A stretch of 64,000 nucleotides of DNA from Lolium rigidum (GCF_022539505.1 NC_061514.1:330877090-330941089); one strand, 5' to 3'; shown: positions 10,619 through 23,587, counted from the stretch's first letter. A program made the numbers and translations. Notes: generated by a model from the letters alone, not told the origin.

Positions 10619-12214
10619 CGATACGTCTCCAACGTATCGATAATTTCTTGTGTTCCATGCCACATTATTGATGTTATCTACATGTTTTATGCACACTTTA
10701 TGTCATATTCGTGCATTTTCTCGAAACTAACCTATTAACAAGATGCCGAAGTGCCGCTGTCGTTTTCTCGCTGTTTTTGGTTTCGGAAATCCTAGTAAAG
10801 AAATATTCTCGGAATTGGACGAAATAAAAGCCCAGGGGCCTATTTTCTCACGAAGCTTCCGTAAGACCGAAGACGAAACGAAGTGGGGCCACGGGGAGCC
10901 AAACCCTAGGCGGCGCGGCCCCCCCCTGGCCGCGCCGCCCGTCATCCGGGGCCCCCGTGCCGCCTCTTGACTTGCCCTTCCGCCTACTTAAAGCCTCCGT
11001 GACGAAACCCCCGCACGAGAGCCACGATACGGAAAACCTCACCGAGACGCCGCCGCCGCCGATCCCATCTCGGGGATCCAGAGATCGCTCCCGCACCCTC
11101 GCCGGAGAGGGGAATCATCTCCCGGAGGACTCTACACCGCCATGGTCGCCTCCGGAGTGATGAGTGAGTAGTCTACCCCCGGACTATGGGTCCATAGCAG
11201 TAGCTAGATGGTTGTCTTCTCCCCATTGTGCTATCATTGTCGGATCTTGTGAGCTGCCTATCATGATCAAGATCATCTATATGTAATTCTATATGTTGCG
11301 TTTGTTGGGATCCGATGAATAGAGAATACTTGTTATGTTGATTATCAAAGTTATGCTTATGTGTTGTTTATGATCTTGCATGCTCTCCGTTACTAGTAGA
11401 TGCTCCGCCAAGTAGATGCTTTTAACTCCAAGAGGGAGTACTTATGCTCGATAGTGGGTTCATGCCTCGCATTGACACCTGGGACAGTGACGTAAAGTTC
11501 TAAGGTTGTGTTGTGTCTGTTGCCACTAGGGATAAAACATTAGTGCTATGTTCAAGGATGTAGTCACTAGTTACATTACGCACCATACTTAATGCAATTG
11601 TCTCGTTGCTTTGCAACTTAATACCGGAGGGGGTTCGGATGATAACCTCGAAGGTGGACTTTTTAGGCATAGATGCAGCTTGGATGGCGGTCTATGTACT
11701 TTGTCGTAATGCCCAATTAAATCTCACTATACTCATCATGATATGTATGTGCATTGTCATGCTCTCTTTATTTGTCAATTGCCCAACCGTAATTTGTTCA
11801 CCCAACATGCTGTTCGTCTTATGGGAGAGACACCTCTAGTGAACCGTGGACCCCGGTCCAATTCTCTTTACCGAAATACAATCTACCGCAATACTTGTTT
11901 TTACTCGTTTTCTCTGCAAACAATCATCTTCCACACAATACGGTTAATCCTTTGTTACAGCAAGCCGGTGAGATTGACAACCTCACCGTTTCGTTGGGGC
12001 AAAGTATTTTGGTTGTGTTGTGCAGGTTCCACGTTGGCGCCGGAATCTCCGGTGTTGCGCCGCACTACATCCCGCCGCCATCAACCTTCAACGTGCTTCT
12101 TGGCTCCTCCTGGTTCGATAAACCTTGGTTTCTTTCTGAGGGAAAACTTGCTGCTGTGCGCATCATACCTTCCTCTTGGGGTTGCCCAACGAACGTGTGA
12201 AATACACGCCATCA
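10619..12214 (+). repeat. 3' LTR of element A
   Basis: It is the second copy of the LTR. Its first base is changed (CGATACG instead of TGATACG). It is preceded by the polypurine-type motif ctaagcttggggatgc and followed by the TACGT duplication. Confidence 0.92.
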
Positions 12215-12219
12215 TACGT

Positions 12220-12975
12220 CCGTGCCGGTGTACGTTCCGGGAGTGATCTCTCCATCGCAAGCCGCCTTCTACAACGACGGCACCTCCGCCACTCCCGGGT
12301 GCGTGACGCCTAACTTGTCGCCGCACTACCAGGATGCGCTGCCGCACGGCGGCTTCAATCCCAACAACCTCTACTCCCCGGCGTACGAGCAGCGCGAGCC
12401 AGGACCCGGTCCGGACGGCGACCCTTTCACCGGCCGCAGGGGTCCGCTCGAATACGACGGCGCCGGTGCTGAGGAGGACGACGGGGTTGAGGTGGAGGAC
12501 GACGAGGAAGAGGACGGGGTGGAGGACGACGAGGAGGACGACGATGAGGACAAAGAGGGCGGCGAGGAAGAGGACGACGAGGGTGCCGGTGACGATGATC
12601 TCGTGGAGGTAGACGCGGACGGCGTGAGGACGAAGAAGAAGAAGAAGAAGAAGAAGAAGAAGGCGTCGGGCACACAAGGCCCGAAGTGGACGGTTCTGGA
12701 AGATCTTTGTCTGCGCGAGTCGTGGGCGACGGTGAGCCATGACTCCATCATCGGCGCCAACCAGAAAAGCGGGAAGTATTGGGCGAGGATCAAGGCCGAG
12801 TTCGATGAGCGCAAGCTCATCAACAGCCGACTACCGTAAAGTGCCAATGAAGAGGAGCCGGAAGGCAATGTCAACGCGATGGGCCATCATCCAGTGCGTC
12901 GGTGAACTCCTTCCATGGGTACCATCACGACTTAGAGACCGTAGGCGACAGCCGGCGCCGACGTCGCCCAACTCG
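12220..12975 (+). pseudogene. Harbinger ORF1, second part with SANT/Myb-like domain
   Basis: The reading frame continues in register from 5450 once the retrotransposon and one copy of the duplication are removed. It has a Pro/Gly/Asn-rich start, an acidic tract of Glu/Asp (about 12470-12600), a run of ten Lys (12634-12665), then GPKWTVLEDLCLRESWATVSHD and KSGKYWARIKAEFDERK. That is the Myb/SANT-like domain of Pong/PIF ORF1 proteins, which bind transposon ends together with the transposase. One-base shifts at about 12828 and 12895 break it. Confidence 0.7.
12634..12662 (+). repeat. (AAG)n microsatellite
   Basis: About ten GAA/AAG units encode the poly-Lys tract of the Harbinger ORF1. Confidence 0.9.
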
Positions 12976-13059
12976 GTACGACTCTTTCTTCCATAATCCG
13001 TAGCGCCTACGAAGTGTGTTCGATGAAATGACTCTCGCTTCCTTTGGTTAGTTTGATAG

Positions 13060-13781
13060 GGCCATGGATTTGTACGCGAAGAACTCGGAAGGTCACAAGT
13101 CTTTCGTGCTCATGCATTGCTATGGCAAGCTCAAAATGAATGAGAAATGGCGGCTGACACGCTTGTCGCTGTCCAAGGGGAAGGACGCCATTGATCCGGA
13201 CGCGCCGCCGGCAACTTCGACAGTGGCGTCCCATCGGCAACAAGGCTGCCAAGGCCGCCTTGGCCCACGCTGCGTCGTCTGAGAAGACGCAGGCGTCGAT
13301 CACGAAATGCCTCGCCGACGTCTCCTCAACCTTTATCTCCCGCGACAAGAAGGCCGACCAAAGGTGGACCGAGCTGCTCAAGAGGCAAGAGGAGAAGCTG
13401 GAGCTCAAGAAACGCAGGGACGACATGTCCCTGCTGAGAACGTCGACAGAGGGAATGTCTCCCTGGACGCGAGCGGCGCACAACTTCTTCAAAGGTCAGA
13501 TCCTCGACGACATCAAAGCCAAAATGGCGGCGGCGGACGCGGTGGCCCTGGCCGCGGCATCGGCGGCAGCGGCAGCGCAGCAAGAGCAGGCTGACGCGTC
13601 TTCTACTGCTACACCTGCGTCGGCCTCTCGCGTCGGCGACGGAGCAGACGCACCATGCACAGCAACAGGCAGATCGCGACGAGGTCACCGTGCTCGACGG
13701 GCCGGCGTCGACTCAGGATACGACGCCGTCGCCCAACCCCTTCCCCTTCTTCTAATTTGCATGCACCACCGGTCTGTATGA
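13060..13781 (+). pseudogene. Harbinger ORF1, third part (NAM-associated-like C-terminus)
   Basis: A likely 3' splice site (gtttgatag) precedes DLYAKNSEGHKSFVLMHCYG, a stretch with the FxLxHCW-type motif of these proteins. A one-base shift near 13225 is followed by RPIGNKAAKAALAHAASS and KADQRWTELLKRQEEKLELK. This is the C-terminal NAM-associated region (PF14303-like) usual in Pong/PIF ORF1, with an Ala-rich coiled segment. Reading frames are broken, so no functional product is expected. Confidence 0.65.
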
Positions 13782-13969
13782 TCGCGCGCCCAGTACTTTG
13801 ATCGATCGCCGCTACTCTGATCGCGACGAATCGGCGGGAACGATCTCTTTTGAATGCATCTACTTGAATTTCTGATTGGGGGCGGCGTTTGGGGGACGCG
13901 GCTGGGGAGCGACGTCCCCAAACGCGGTACGAACGAAACACGTTGCCCAAACGCTCGATCCGACGCGGT

Positions 13970-14006
13970 TTGGGGGACGGTTTGGGGGACGCGACTGGAG
14001 ATGCTC
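13970..14006 (-). repeat. Harbinger right terminal inverted repeat
   Basis: It ends ...gacgcgactggagatgctc followed by the TAA target duplication. It is the complement of the left end with about two mismatches by eye. Confidence 0.85.
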
Positions 14007-14009
14007 TAA

Positions 14010-14180
14010 GGATGTGCAAAAAAAGTTGGAGGCAGTTAACCAGATCTGCCTAGCAACACATCCATGAAACAAGTGTGAAATATTTTCATCTTCATAACAG
14101 AAAACACATGAGTCAGAGGAAAATTTGAACCTTTGGAGGTATATGCAATTTCCAGATTGAAGGAATGAAAACAGGGGTCA
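14010..14180 (-). pseudogene. LINE ORF2 zf-RVT fragment, part 1
   Basis: The minus strand gives CFCYEDENISHLFHGC followed by VARQIWLTASNFF, which is the zf-RVT signature CxxC...HxxxxC...IW of plant LINE ORF2. It continues in LINE part 2 at 4500-4750 after removal of the Harbinger element. The first Cys pair has decayed and a stop is present upstream. Confidence 0.75.
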
Positions 14181-14209
14181 CACCTCTATAATACTATACT
14201 AGATTTAGA

Positions 14210-14227
14210 GGTGCGCCTTGGCGCACC
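14210..14227 (-). terminator. Helitron 3'-terminal hairpin
   Basis: A perfect 8-bp stem (GGTGCGCC/GGCGCACC) with a 2-base loop lies 7 bases before the CTAG terminus. It acts as the replication termination signal of Helitrons. Confidence 0.8.
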
Positions 14228-17200
14228 GTCCCGTCAATTTTACTTCGATTTACACTTTGTATAATAATAATAAAATTAGGTAGCTAAATGATAATACATT
14301 TTTAGATTTTCCAAAACGAAGTCAATCAAATGAAATTAGGATAAAATAAACCAAATCATCAACCAAACTTGCTTATATACAATTAGAGAAATAGAGTCAT
14401 ATATTATAATAATTAACACTCTGGTTTTTTCAAGAGCGATAAAATTAAGGAAAGAACAACAAAAGCAACATCTACAGAAGTCTATTTCAGCATGGTCTTT
14501 AGAGGTCACGGCGTAATTGCATTTACTGGGTAAACAGAAAAATTATCAGGTGATGAACGTAGTCAAACAGCAAAATAGGCAAGGCCGGCGCGAGGCAGGT
14601 GCGGTGGCAGCATTCCGGCAAGGTCGTCTAGCTTATGTCAAGCTAAGCTAATTAATAGCATCCCTATCGTTCTGATCGTTCTGAAGAATCATTCGGTTCA
14701 CTAAAATTACAGCGATCCATTAGAAAAGATGAACTGTTGGTTTTCAAAGTGTATTTCTCTGATTTTCCTTTACTATGTACATAGGGTACAAAAACACTGT
14801 TAAAAAGGAGAGATAACATCATTGTATTTGTGTTCTGTCATAAACTCCTCTAATTTTCCGTGACTTAATGCGTATTGATTAGACTGTAGCTTGCTGAACT
14901 CTTATTTTCCGTGACTTGATGCGAGCTGATTAGACTGTAGCTAGCTAGCAGAGGGTCTTTTGTCCTAATTCTAATTAAGAATGGTTTGTGAATCAGAATT
15001 TTTCAGAGAACTTAAAGGACACATTAATTTAAGCTCTGAACCTATCTGCTGAACTTGGCCTGGGAAAATTTCACCGATGCTCATAACCTGAAGCATTCTC
15101 TGAATTTTTGTATATCAAATAGCTGCAGCAAACGCATATAGGAGAAATGCATGTACAAGCAACCTTATCGACCTGTGAGCTCATCCATTTATTCAATTGC
15201 ATAAGCAGCAGGTTCACTGCTTGATAATTTATTTGTGCTGCTAGCTGCATTGTAGCTGAAGTAGCATGGATTATGTGCAAAAAAATGCCAGCAGTATATC
15301 AGAAATCAGATTGTAAGCCAAACTGCAGTATGATCTCGCACGGAATAACTCAGATTATAACACAGCATCATCTGCAGTAACGATGGTTGACCAAAACGAA
15401 CATAAAACTAATTATTTCCTTTCAGAAATTTACATTCACCAACAATTTGACGTTCACTTGTTTCTTAATTTTGTATTCACCTACACATGCACATGCTAGT
15501 CAAGTTGGTCAGGATGTCGCGGCCGCCTACCTGGACAGGACAGTCTACCAAAACTTCGTTGCAGGCCGATAATTGTGAGGGCCACCGAAATGGATCTCGT
15601 CCTAGGCTGTTGTTGCTAGGATATGGTGTCCTCCTCCGGTAGTGTCTCCAACTCTCCATCGCATAGCCTGGCAACATATCTACAAATGAAAGAAAAAAAC
15701 GTAACCCGATCTCTTATTATCTTGACTAAAACATATGACAGACATAACTTCCAGACTGTTATACCTGATTTTGTAATAATGTCGAATTTGTGTGAGATGA
15801 GAATGAGAGCACCTCTTCATATTCCTTTGTTATAATTTCCTTCCACTGCATAAACTTCTTAGCTTACTTTGGTTTTATTTCCAGATCAGCTACTGCAAAA
15901 CTAAGTTCCTTCTCTATAACATGGTTTACTTCTTATTCTTATGAGAATTCGACTGAAGTTGTGTCGCACAATTGCCTCTTATCCGAAACATGTTTCCGTA
16001 GCCTTACGCTAATCACCCGTGATGCACACAGTTCAGAAACAACATAGCACAATCAGAATTTACAATACATGATTCATCCATTTGTAGTAATGCCCCTTCA
16101 AGTAGCTTCTATATGTTACTGAACTTTCAAATATGATTTTTAAGGCTATAAACATAACAGACCTTAACATGCTCAGAAAACTTGTATAAGAGCAAAATGA
16201 AACAATAGTTACCAAACTATGTCACTTGCGTATAAGAGCAACTGAAGTAAGACATGTTCATTTCGGTCTTATTTGCACCATGCAACAACCATTCATTTTA
16301 CCAGGTGACTTAGCTGCTTATATTGTGCATTTGATATAACATTAAGGAGTCGTGGTTTGAATCATCCGTTTTACTATGAACTACAAATTCACTATGTTAG
16401 TCTCTACATAAACCTGGAAATGGAATATTGTCTTTTCGCTCAGAATTTATGCTTAGTAGCCACGACACAGGGATACTTAATGGTAGGCGCAGGCCAAGGG
16501 AAAACAATTCGATTACCATCCTCAGAGACGCGGAGGACCGCGGAACACCGCAACACCTTGGTGACGGCGAGCACTGGCTTTGCTTGAAGCTGCACATCCT
16601 CTGAAGCTGCGTTTTCCTGCAATCCAGCGAAAAAATTTATGCGCACAGGGCAAGATTTATTCAGCAGTACAATGCAAAGTTGGCATCTGCGGTGTAATAT
16701 AGTACACAACAATGGGAGGAAAACCATCTCAAACTCCAGGGATTTTCTCCTAAACTAAATGAACTGCCTCCGCAAGCTTCTGTAAACTTTTATACCGTGA
16801 ATGAATGAGCGTTTTCCTCTAAAATAAAGAAACTTTTGGATGAAACAATTAGCAGCCAAAACAAATAGTAAAATTATCAATTTGGATTTACGGCATGCTG
16901 AAATACTTATTGAACTGGAGGTAATAAATCTAAAGGAAAGTATGTAACCTTTAGATGCGTAATTCATGTTGAGCTGTGTCATTGAGGTCCAAGGGCAGTG
17001 CTATGGAGGAGCTAATCCAAAGACTCGCGCAATAAGATTTTTTTGCTACTCATTACCTTTTAGACTAATTGGTCTAAAAAAACAGAATAAGAGGCGTGCG
17101 AACTATCATGGCGTATCACTCATTTGGCGATGACCCATTATTCAAGTTTGTAACTCCGTATATATAAATAGGTTATATCATATCATGGCATACCATCTCA

Positions 17201-19629
17201 AAGGAGCTTAATTCATCCAAATTCATCCAAGATTCTGCAACCATGAATATACTCATTTTCCGGTTACTCTTACAATTGGCAGATACCATAAAATTCAATG
17301 AGACCTTGCACTACTAACAAAGGAGTTCAGTAATGAATGCCTAAAAATAATAGTAGTGCATATAATAGTTTTCAGTGGACCACACTCTTAGATATAGTAT
17401 TTTTGTTTCAATGGAAGCCTGCTATGATCATTTTGGCAACATATTATGATTATATAACTTCATAAGCAATTTTTGCAACATGTTATGATTGTATAATTTC
17501 ATAAGAAATTTTACAAAGATATAAGAGCAGTATGTTTCACCTATATATAGTGGACCACGCTACTAACAAAGTCAATTAGCCCGTGCTACAGTAACCTGCT
17601 TAGCACACGGTAAAAAAAAATTGTGCCATACGTGCTGATTACAGCCAAAAAGAATATTAAGCTCACAGGATAATGGATCTGAACCATACGGACTGCTAAA
17701 ACAGTATGCAAGGACTTATCACATTTCACCATAAGTGTTCTGTATTGTGCAAGCAAATGGGTGCAGTCTGAACGGCTGGCATGGGAACACATCAATGCTT
17801 CAAGTAACATCTGTAAGTAGAAAAAAAATGAAGCGATAACGTTAATTAGTATATACCATGTGAATACTAAGAAACATAAGTTAATCATCTAAGCAATTAG
17901 CTAATTATAATATGCTATAAAGCACAAATAATGGAGGTATATATGCAACAAATACAAAGGAATGAAGTTATAAAGAAAACAGAGGTGGATTGTATTATTC
18001 TTTTTCAGATGAGCCAAATATTCATATAATTCTAGCTCTTCTGTTGTAGGAACACATAATTATAACACAAAACATCGGAATGCACAAATAAGTGATGGAA
18101 ATGGGAAGGTACTGACTTTCTAAAAGTGCTTGATTAGACTAAGGATGTATAGCTCTGAAAATTAGGCAAATTAGCACAATGCAGCCGTCAGCCATAGGCT
18201 CTAGTGATGCAACACAGTGACAGGAAAGCACTTTTGAAAATAAGTTTTGCACCATACATAGTCATTCATTGAAGCAGTCAACCACAGGTCAACTAACCAT
18301 CACATCAGATACAAAACATTAACTACAATAAACAAAATTAGCTGCAACAGCAGGATCTGCAAGACCTACCATGATGAATAGTAACCAGATGTGCAAGAAA
18401 AACAAAACAGATCAATGCAAGTATTACACACATCTAGAGAAGCTCAAAGCCGTCTTTTTTTGGTGAACAGAAAGCCATCTAATATAATTAGAGAAGGCAC
18501 TCCTTAATGTACTCACCTGGAATGATTGTCTTCACTCCAATATCTCTCTGACGTACTCAATAATTAAGCTGCTCTCCCCTTGCAGTCGATGACGAAGACC
18601 AGTAGTTTACCTTGAAAAATTAAAGAATACGAGCCATACCAGATATAAATAGGAAAGACACATTACAGAAACAGAGTACATAAAAAATGGGCCCTAAAAA
18701 ACTATAACATATATAAATAGATATTGGAAGGTAGATACGAAATGTGTTTGCAATACCTTAATGCACAACTAAACTACATAAATTCACGTTGCCCCTCCTC
18801 GTGTACCTTTGCGCATCTTCTGGTGCCCATTGTTGGCCACTCCTCAACCGATGGTCAATGTAAATTGCAAAATCGGTTGGCATTCGATCAGCCAATCTTT
18901 GGCCTGAAACAGAACTGAGAAATATTCAGGTAAAAAGTTTGAATATGCAAGAAACTGAATAAATATCGTCATGTGAAAAAAGAGGCAGGAAAGGGATGGT
19001 AGGGAATTGAGAGAAAAACTTGTTCTTTGTTCGAAGAGCAGACATCACCACCGAGAGCAACCCAGCAACCCACCGACCACAACAACACCTGCATGAGAAT
19101 ACAAAATTTCCAATATCAAACAACTGTAAAGCAATAGATGTGGTTGGTCTGAATGGCATGCCAAAGCAACCAGCAAGGAAAATTGCAGCATTGGTAGTCG
19201 TCCTCCATATGTATTTAGAAACCTGAGAATTGCAGCATTGGCTAAATTGTTTTCATCGCTTAGCTTCCAAGATCCGAATTCACCTTCAAGAAACAAAAAT
19301 GGAGAAGACCAATCAGAAAAAAATATCCATAAAAACTCACTCATTGATAAACTAAATTCTTTGTAGCATATGCCATCAGGATATGCCATATATCTGTATC
19401 ATCTAAAAACTACTCTAGTTTAATAGTGCCTCATTGTCCTTTGTTCAGATTGTGAGTCACAAATACATACTGTTAGCAAATGTGTATGTATTCCGTGCCA
19501 AAGAATGGATGAGAAAACTGTAAGCAGACCCTATGAGATGTTCGAAGGAGATTCGCTGCATATATACATTAATTAATCTTATCTTGGCTTTTCATCAAAC
19601 AACTTCCTTGCACAAGTAAAAACAGATCT
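14228..19629. other. Helitron interior, mostly non-coding
   Basis: AT-rich sequence without long frames. Short exon-like islands on the minus strand are bordered by plausible splice sites: 15530-15678 (acceptor ttcatttgtag, donor CAG|gtaggc), 16440-16727 (separate entry), 18795-18886 (acceptor ctgtttcag) and 19030-19105. None matches a family I recognise. Their common orientation is consistent with capture of a multi-exon gene, but this is inference. Confidence 0.4.
16440..16727 (-). pseudogene. exon-like segment inside the Helitron, function unknown
   Basis: After an acceptor-like gctggattgcag (16617-16628) the minus strand reads ENAASEDVQLQAKPVLAVTK and VLRCSAVLRVSEDGNRIVF before a stop. 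A possible donor (GATG|gtaatc) lies near 16523. The composition is clearly more gene-like than the surroundings. There is weak resemblance to the end of La-type RNA-binding modules (VSEDGxxV), too weak to assign. It is probably a captured exon. Confidence 0.35.
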
Positions 19630-20115
19630 GCACAAATCAAAATGAGATGTTTTAGGGGCTAAATCAAATAGCTAGCCACCACTATTATTCCAGCCTCATG
19701 GAGAGAAGTCATTTGAGAGAGAGAGAGGAGAGGGAAAACCTCGTAGATCGGGCAGAGGAGGTCTGGCCGTTGTGCTGTTGGCCAATCTTGCGCAGCTGGT
19801 GGTCGTCCGGCCGCCAAACCGGAGCTAAGCATTGCTCCTCAGATGCGACCCAAATCTTCACCTCACCTACGGACTGCACAAACCAAAATGAGATGTTTTA
19901 GGGCTAAATCAAACAGCTAGCCACCACTATTATACCAGCTTCATGGAGAGAAGTCGTTTGCGAGAGAGAGAAAGAGGAGATGGAAAACCTGTAGATCGGC
20001 AGAGGAGGTCTGGTCGTTGTGCTGTTGGCCGGTCTTGCGCAGCTGGTCGTCGTTTGGCCGGCCAAACCAGAGCTGAGCGATGCGCCCCAAATCTTCGCCT
20101 CACCTATGGACTGCT
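19630..20115 (-). repeat. 246-bp tandem duplication in the Helitron
   Basis: Unit 1 (19630-19875) and unit 2 (19876 to about 20115) share cacaaa-caaaatgagatg, ctagccaccactattat, ggcagaggaggtctgg and cttgcgcagctggt. They differ by perhaps 10%. The purine-rich gagagagag run lies in each copy. Confidence 0.85.
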
Positions 20116-20871
20116 GCGGCAGCACGAGGTCGGCGGCTCGTGTGGTTCCCCCGCGACGTTGACGAGCTCACGCTCGGGAGCGAGGGAGCTCTACCATGGA
20201 GAAAATCAGGGGATACGGTGGGGGAGGAGAAGGGGACCCGAGGAAGTTGAGGACGGAGAAGAACCTCTGCACGTCTCTGTCTTGTTCAGCCCCAGTACGC
20301 CACCGGGAAGTCGAGGACGGAGAAGATCTTGCGCACATCTAAGCCATGAGGAGGCTCCGCTGTCGTCCGACCGCGCCACTGTCGACCTCACATCCTCCAC
20401 CGGCAAGGGCCAGCTGACGAGAGCACAGCGAGGGTGAAGCGAAAGAGATGAGGGGAAAGCGAGGGGGACGATCCTCGGAGGCGACGGCGCGCGGGCGTAC
20501 ACAGTGAGAGGTCCTCCCGTGGGCTAATGGTGCGCCGCCAGCGAGCCGCCCACACCGACCACCAAAGGAAAGGGCGAGTCTACCCCGCGCGGAGAAGATC
20601 TTTTCCACGGGCGGCCCGAGGCGAGCGCAACCATAGAATGAGCCGCAGCGACTGATGTATGGACCCGGACGACTGTGGGGCCCACACGCACCCACACGCG
20701 GGTAGATCACCGCCAGTGCATGGCTTTCTCTAGTGCCAGGGGCAACGGTAATAAACGCAGGCGTGCTCTCCAGCCAACCAGAAGCAGCACTGCTGCCACA
20801 AACGAATGGCGGAGATCCAATGTCTGCCACCCACTATAAAGATCCAACGGCTCACGAGCTGAAATCGCTGT
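20116..20871 (-). other. GC-rich 5' part of the Helitron, promoter/exon-like
   Basis: A GC-rich block with open minus-strand frames (20339-20830) but codon choice unlike a conserved protein. It resembles promoter plus 5' UTR sequence: a TATA-like ctataaag complement at 20835 and many GCCCAC motifs. It may be a captured gene start; no product is assigned. Confidence 0.3.
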
Positions 20872-20893
20872 GATGCCCCCTATGGGGGGCATC
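20872..20893 (-). repeat. subterminal hairpin at the Helitron 5' end
   Basis: GATGCCCCC and GGGGGCATC form a perfect 9-bp stem with loop TATG, 14 bases inside the 5' TC end. A hairpin here is less usual than the 3' one. Confidence 0.7.
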
Positions 20894-20908
20894 GTTTATA
20901 CCTTTAGA

Positions 20909-21511
20909 TAAAGAGCTTGTGGAGTACACTTGGAAATTCAATTCGGCTCCCAGGTTCATATTGCTCCCTCTACCAAGAAAGCATATTTCAAAGTGTTGAA
21001 AAATAAAATTCTACATGTACATCTTCACAATTCAACTTTTTATCTAGCAGCATACACTCCCTTACTATCATGCTACTAGATAAGAGAGTCCTCTGCAGCA
21101 GTAAAGGAAACACCAAGTAAAATCTGCTCTAATTCATACCAAGATTTCAAGGAAACACTTGGAATTTTGAATTGTATGCAGTGTACATCTCAATTCTGGT
21201 AAATAATTCTCAAATAGAACGACTTCTTTTGTCTTGTTTATGATCCTGCACCTATTGGTTTTCAGATCTGAGCACCACTATAGCAGTTTGTAGCATCAAA
21301 CTGCATGTATACCGAGTTAAGAGATGCTGAATTTGATATAACAGTCAATCTTTCTGTACGACACAACACAATGATTAAGATTTGCATGTTTCAGACATCT
21401 CATGTCAGCACTTCACAAATAAATGAGACAACTCTCCTCAACCTTAATGACAAGATTCTTGTAGTATTACTTATTGTATAGCTGCTAGAACTTTCCCTGA
21501 TAAACTATATA
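20909..21511. other. intergenic, possible short MITE
   Basis: No gene. 20924-21215 may be a degenerate MITE: gtacacttggaaattcaatt on the left and gaattgtatgcagtgtac on the right form weak inverted ends. Confidence 0.3.
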
Positions 21512-21620
21512 CTCCCTCCGATTCATATTATTTGACACTAATATAGATGTATCTAAATACATTTTAATTGTAGATACATCCATTTTAGTGACAAGTAGTA
21601 ATAATATGGATGGAAGGGAG
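21512..21620. mobile_element. Stowaway MITE (109 bp)
   Basis: Inverted ends CTCCCTCCGATTCATATTA and TAATATGGATGGAAGGGAG are flanked by TA on both sides, with an internal palindrome around gatgtatctaa and tagatacatc. It is typical of grass Stowaway (Tc1/mariner) MITEs. Confidence 0.9.
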
Positions 21621-21685
21621 TAACAAAATTTAAATCTCAGGACATTTTGAACACGGTACAATTCTCAACATTCAAAGTACATGAC

Positions 21686-21941
21686 CATAATCCTTAGAAT
21701 GATATCGTGGAATTATGAAGCAAGTGGAGGAAGTACAAAATAATGAGCCAGGCCAATTGCCACTGCTCAAGGTAAAAGGCTTCTGATGTTGCTGACTTGC
21801 AGATCGCATATAAACATAATCCTTAAGAATGATATCGTGGAATTATGGAAAGTGGAGGAAGTACAAAATAATGAGCCAGGCCAATTGCCACGACTCGAAG
21901 TAAAAGGCATCTGATGTTGCTTACTTGCAGATGTAACCAGG
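21686..21941. repeat. 129-bp tandem duplication
   Basis: 21686-21814 and 21815-21941 share cataatcctta-gaatgatatcgtgg, aggaagtacaaaataatgag and gccaggccaattgccac. The unit lies downstream of the eL22 gene. Confidence 0.85.
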
Positions 21942-22471
21942 TTGTCTGTTGTGCATGATGCACCCAGCAAAGAGCATGGGGGATTTCAACAGCAGTTTGA
22001 TCATGTTTGCACAAAAGATTAACCAGTTGATTATCCTCTACCAATAGGATATTTTGTAGGACACACTGAGACCACAAAACAGGCTCAAAAGCACTCTCAA
22101 ACATGATATCAGTACGTTGATAACAGGAATGAGAACAAAGCCAGCACTTACGAGGGAAGAGAAAATTGAGCAGCTAGAACATAGATGATATTGAGAAGGC
22201 CTAGGAACTAACAGGACAACTTCACACATTAGTGAAGCAGCACAATGTAGCACAGCAGTTTCAAGCAAAAATAAAGAACAAATCTCCATATTACTTTGTC
22301 TAGGTTCGCACCACATGGATTCATAGTTGACACGACAAAATATAAGGATTCTTAACATCAAACCATCCATGTTCAATGGGGCACAACATAAGATAGGTAG
22401 ATAACTAGAGGTACTCAGATTCAAGTATCAAAACTCAACAGCACCAGAATACAATATAAGTGAAATGCAAT

Positions 22472-23587
<1,116 letters not shown>

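Larger units (their letters stand above)
5451..12214 (+). mobile_element. LTR retrotransposon A, non-autonomous (gag-like ORF only)
   Basis: Two LTRs of about 1.59 kb bracket 3.6 kb of internal DNA. The exact 5-bp target duplication TACGT (5446-5450 and 12215-12219) shows a complete insertion into Harbinger ORF1. The primer site matches the 3' end of plant tRNA-Asp. Only one short gag-like frame is present and no protease, RT, integrase or RNase H, so it must have moved using proteins of another element. It shares its terminal sequence and 3' non-coding domain with the elements at 37120 and 46493. Those carry Gypsy-type gag, so a Gypsy-like affiliation is inferred. Confidence 0.92.
4751..14006 (+). 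mobile_element. PIF/Harbinger-type DNA transposon, ORF1 only, interrupted by an LTR element
   Basis: The terminal inverted repeats begin GAGCATCTTCAGTCGCGTCC and end in its near-perfect complement. The element is flanked by TAA at 4748-4750 and 14007-14009, the 3-bp TWA duplication typical of PIF/Harbinger. Without the nested retrotransposon it would be about 2.5 kb. It encodes a Myb/SANT-like ORF1 but I see no DDE transposase, so it would depend on a transposase from elsewhere. It inserted into a LINE. Confidence 0.85.
14199..20908 (-). mobile_element. Helitron, non-autonomous, with captured DNA
   Basis: On the minus strand the element starts A|TCTAAAGGTATAAACGATG (plus 20908) and ends in hairpin GGTGCGCC-AA-GGCGCACC, 7 bases, then CTAG|T (plus 14199). 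Insertion between A and T, a 5' TC, a 3' CTAG and a hairpin near the 3' end are the diagnostic Helitron features. No Rep or helicase is encoded in the 6.7 kb. The interior contains exon-like segments, a tandem duplication and a GC-rich, promoter-like 5' part, which suggests captured host sequence. No target duplication is expected. Confidence 0.8.

Noticed and set aside
12081..12874. Minus-strand ORFs with poly-Ser/Leu/Phe
   Set aside because: Shadows of the GAC/GAG/AAG-rich Harbinger ORF1 on the plus strand.
14185..14202. Helitron 5' end TCTATAATACTATAC on the plus strand
   Set aside because: The adjacent hairpin followed by CTAG|T fits a 3' end on the minus strand much better, and the partner 5' TC end is present at 20908.
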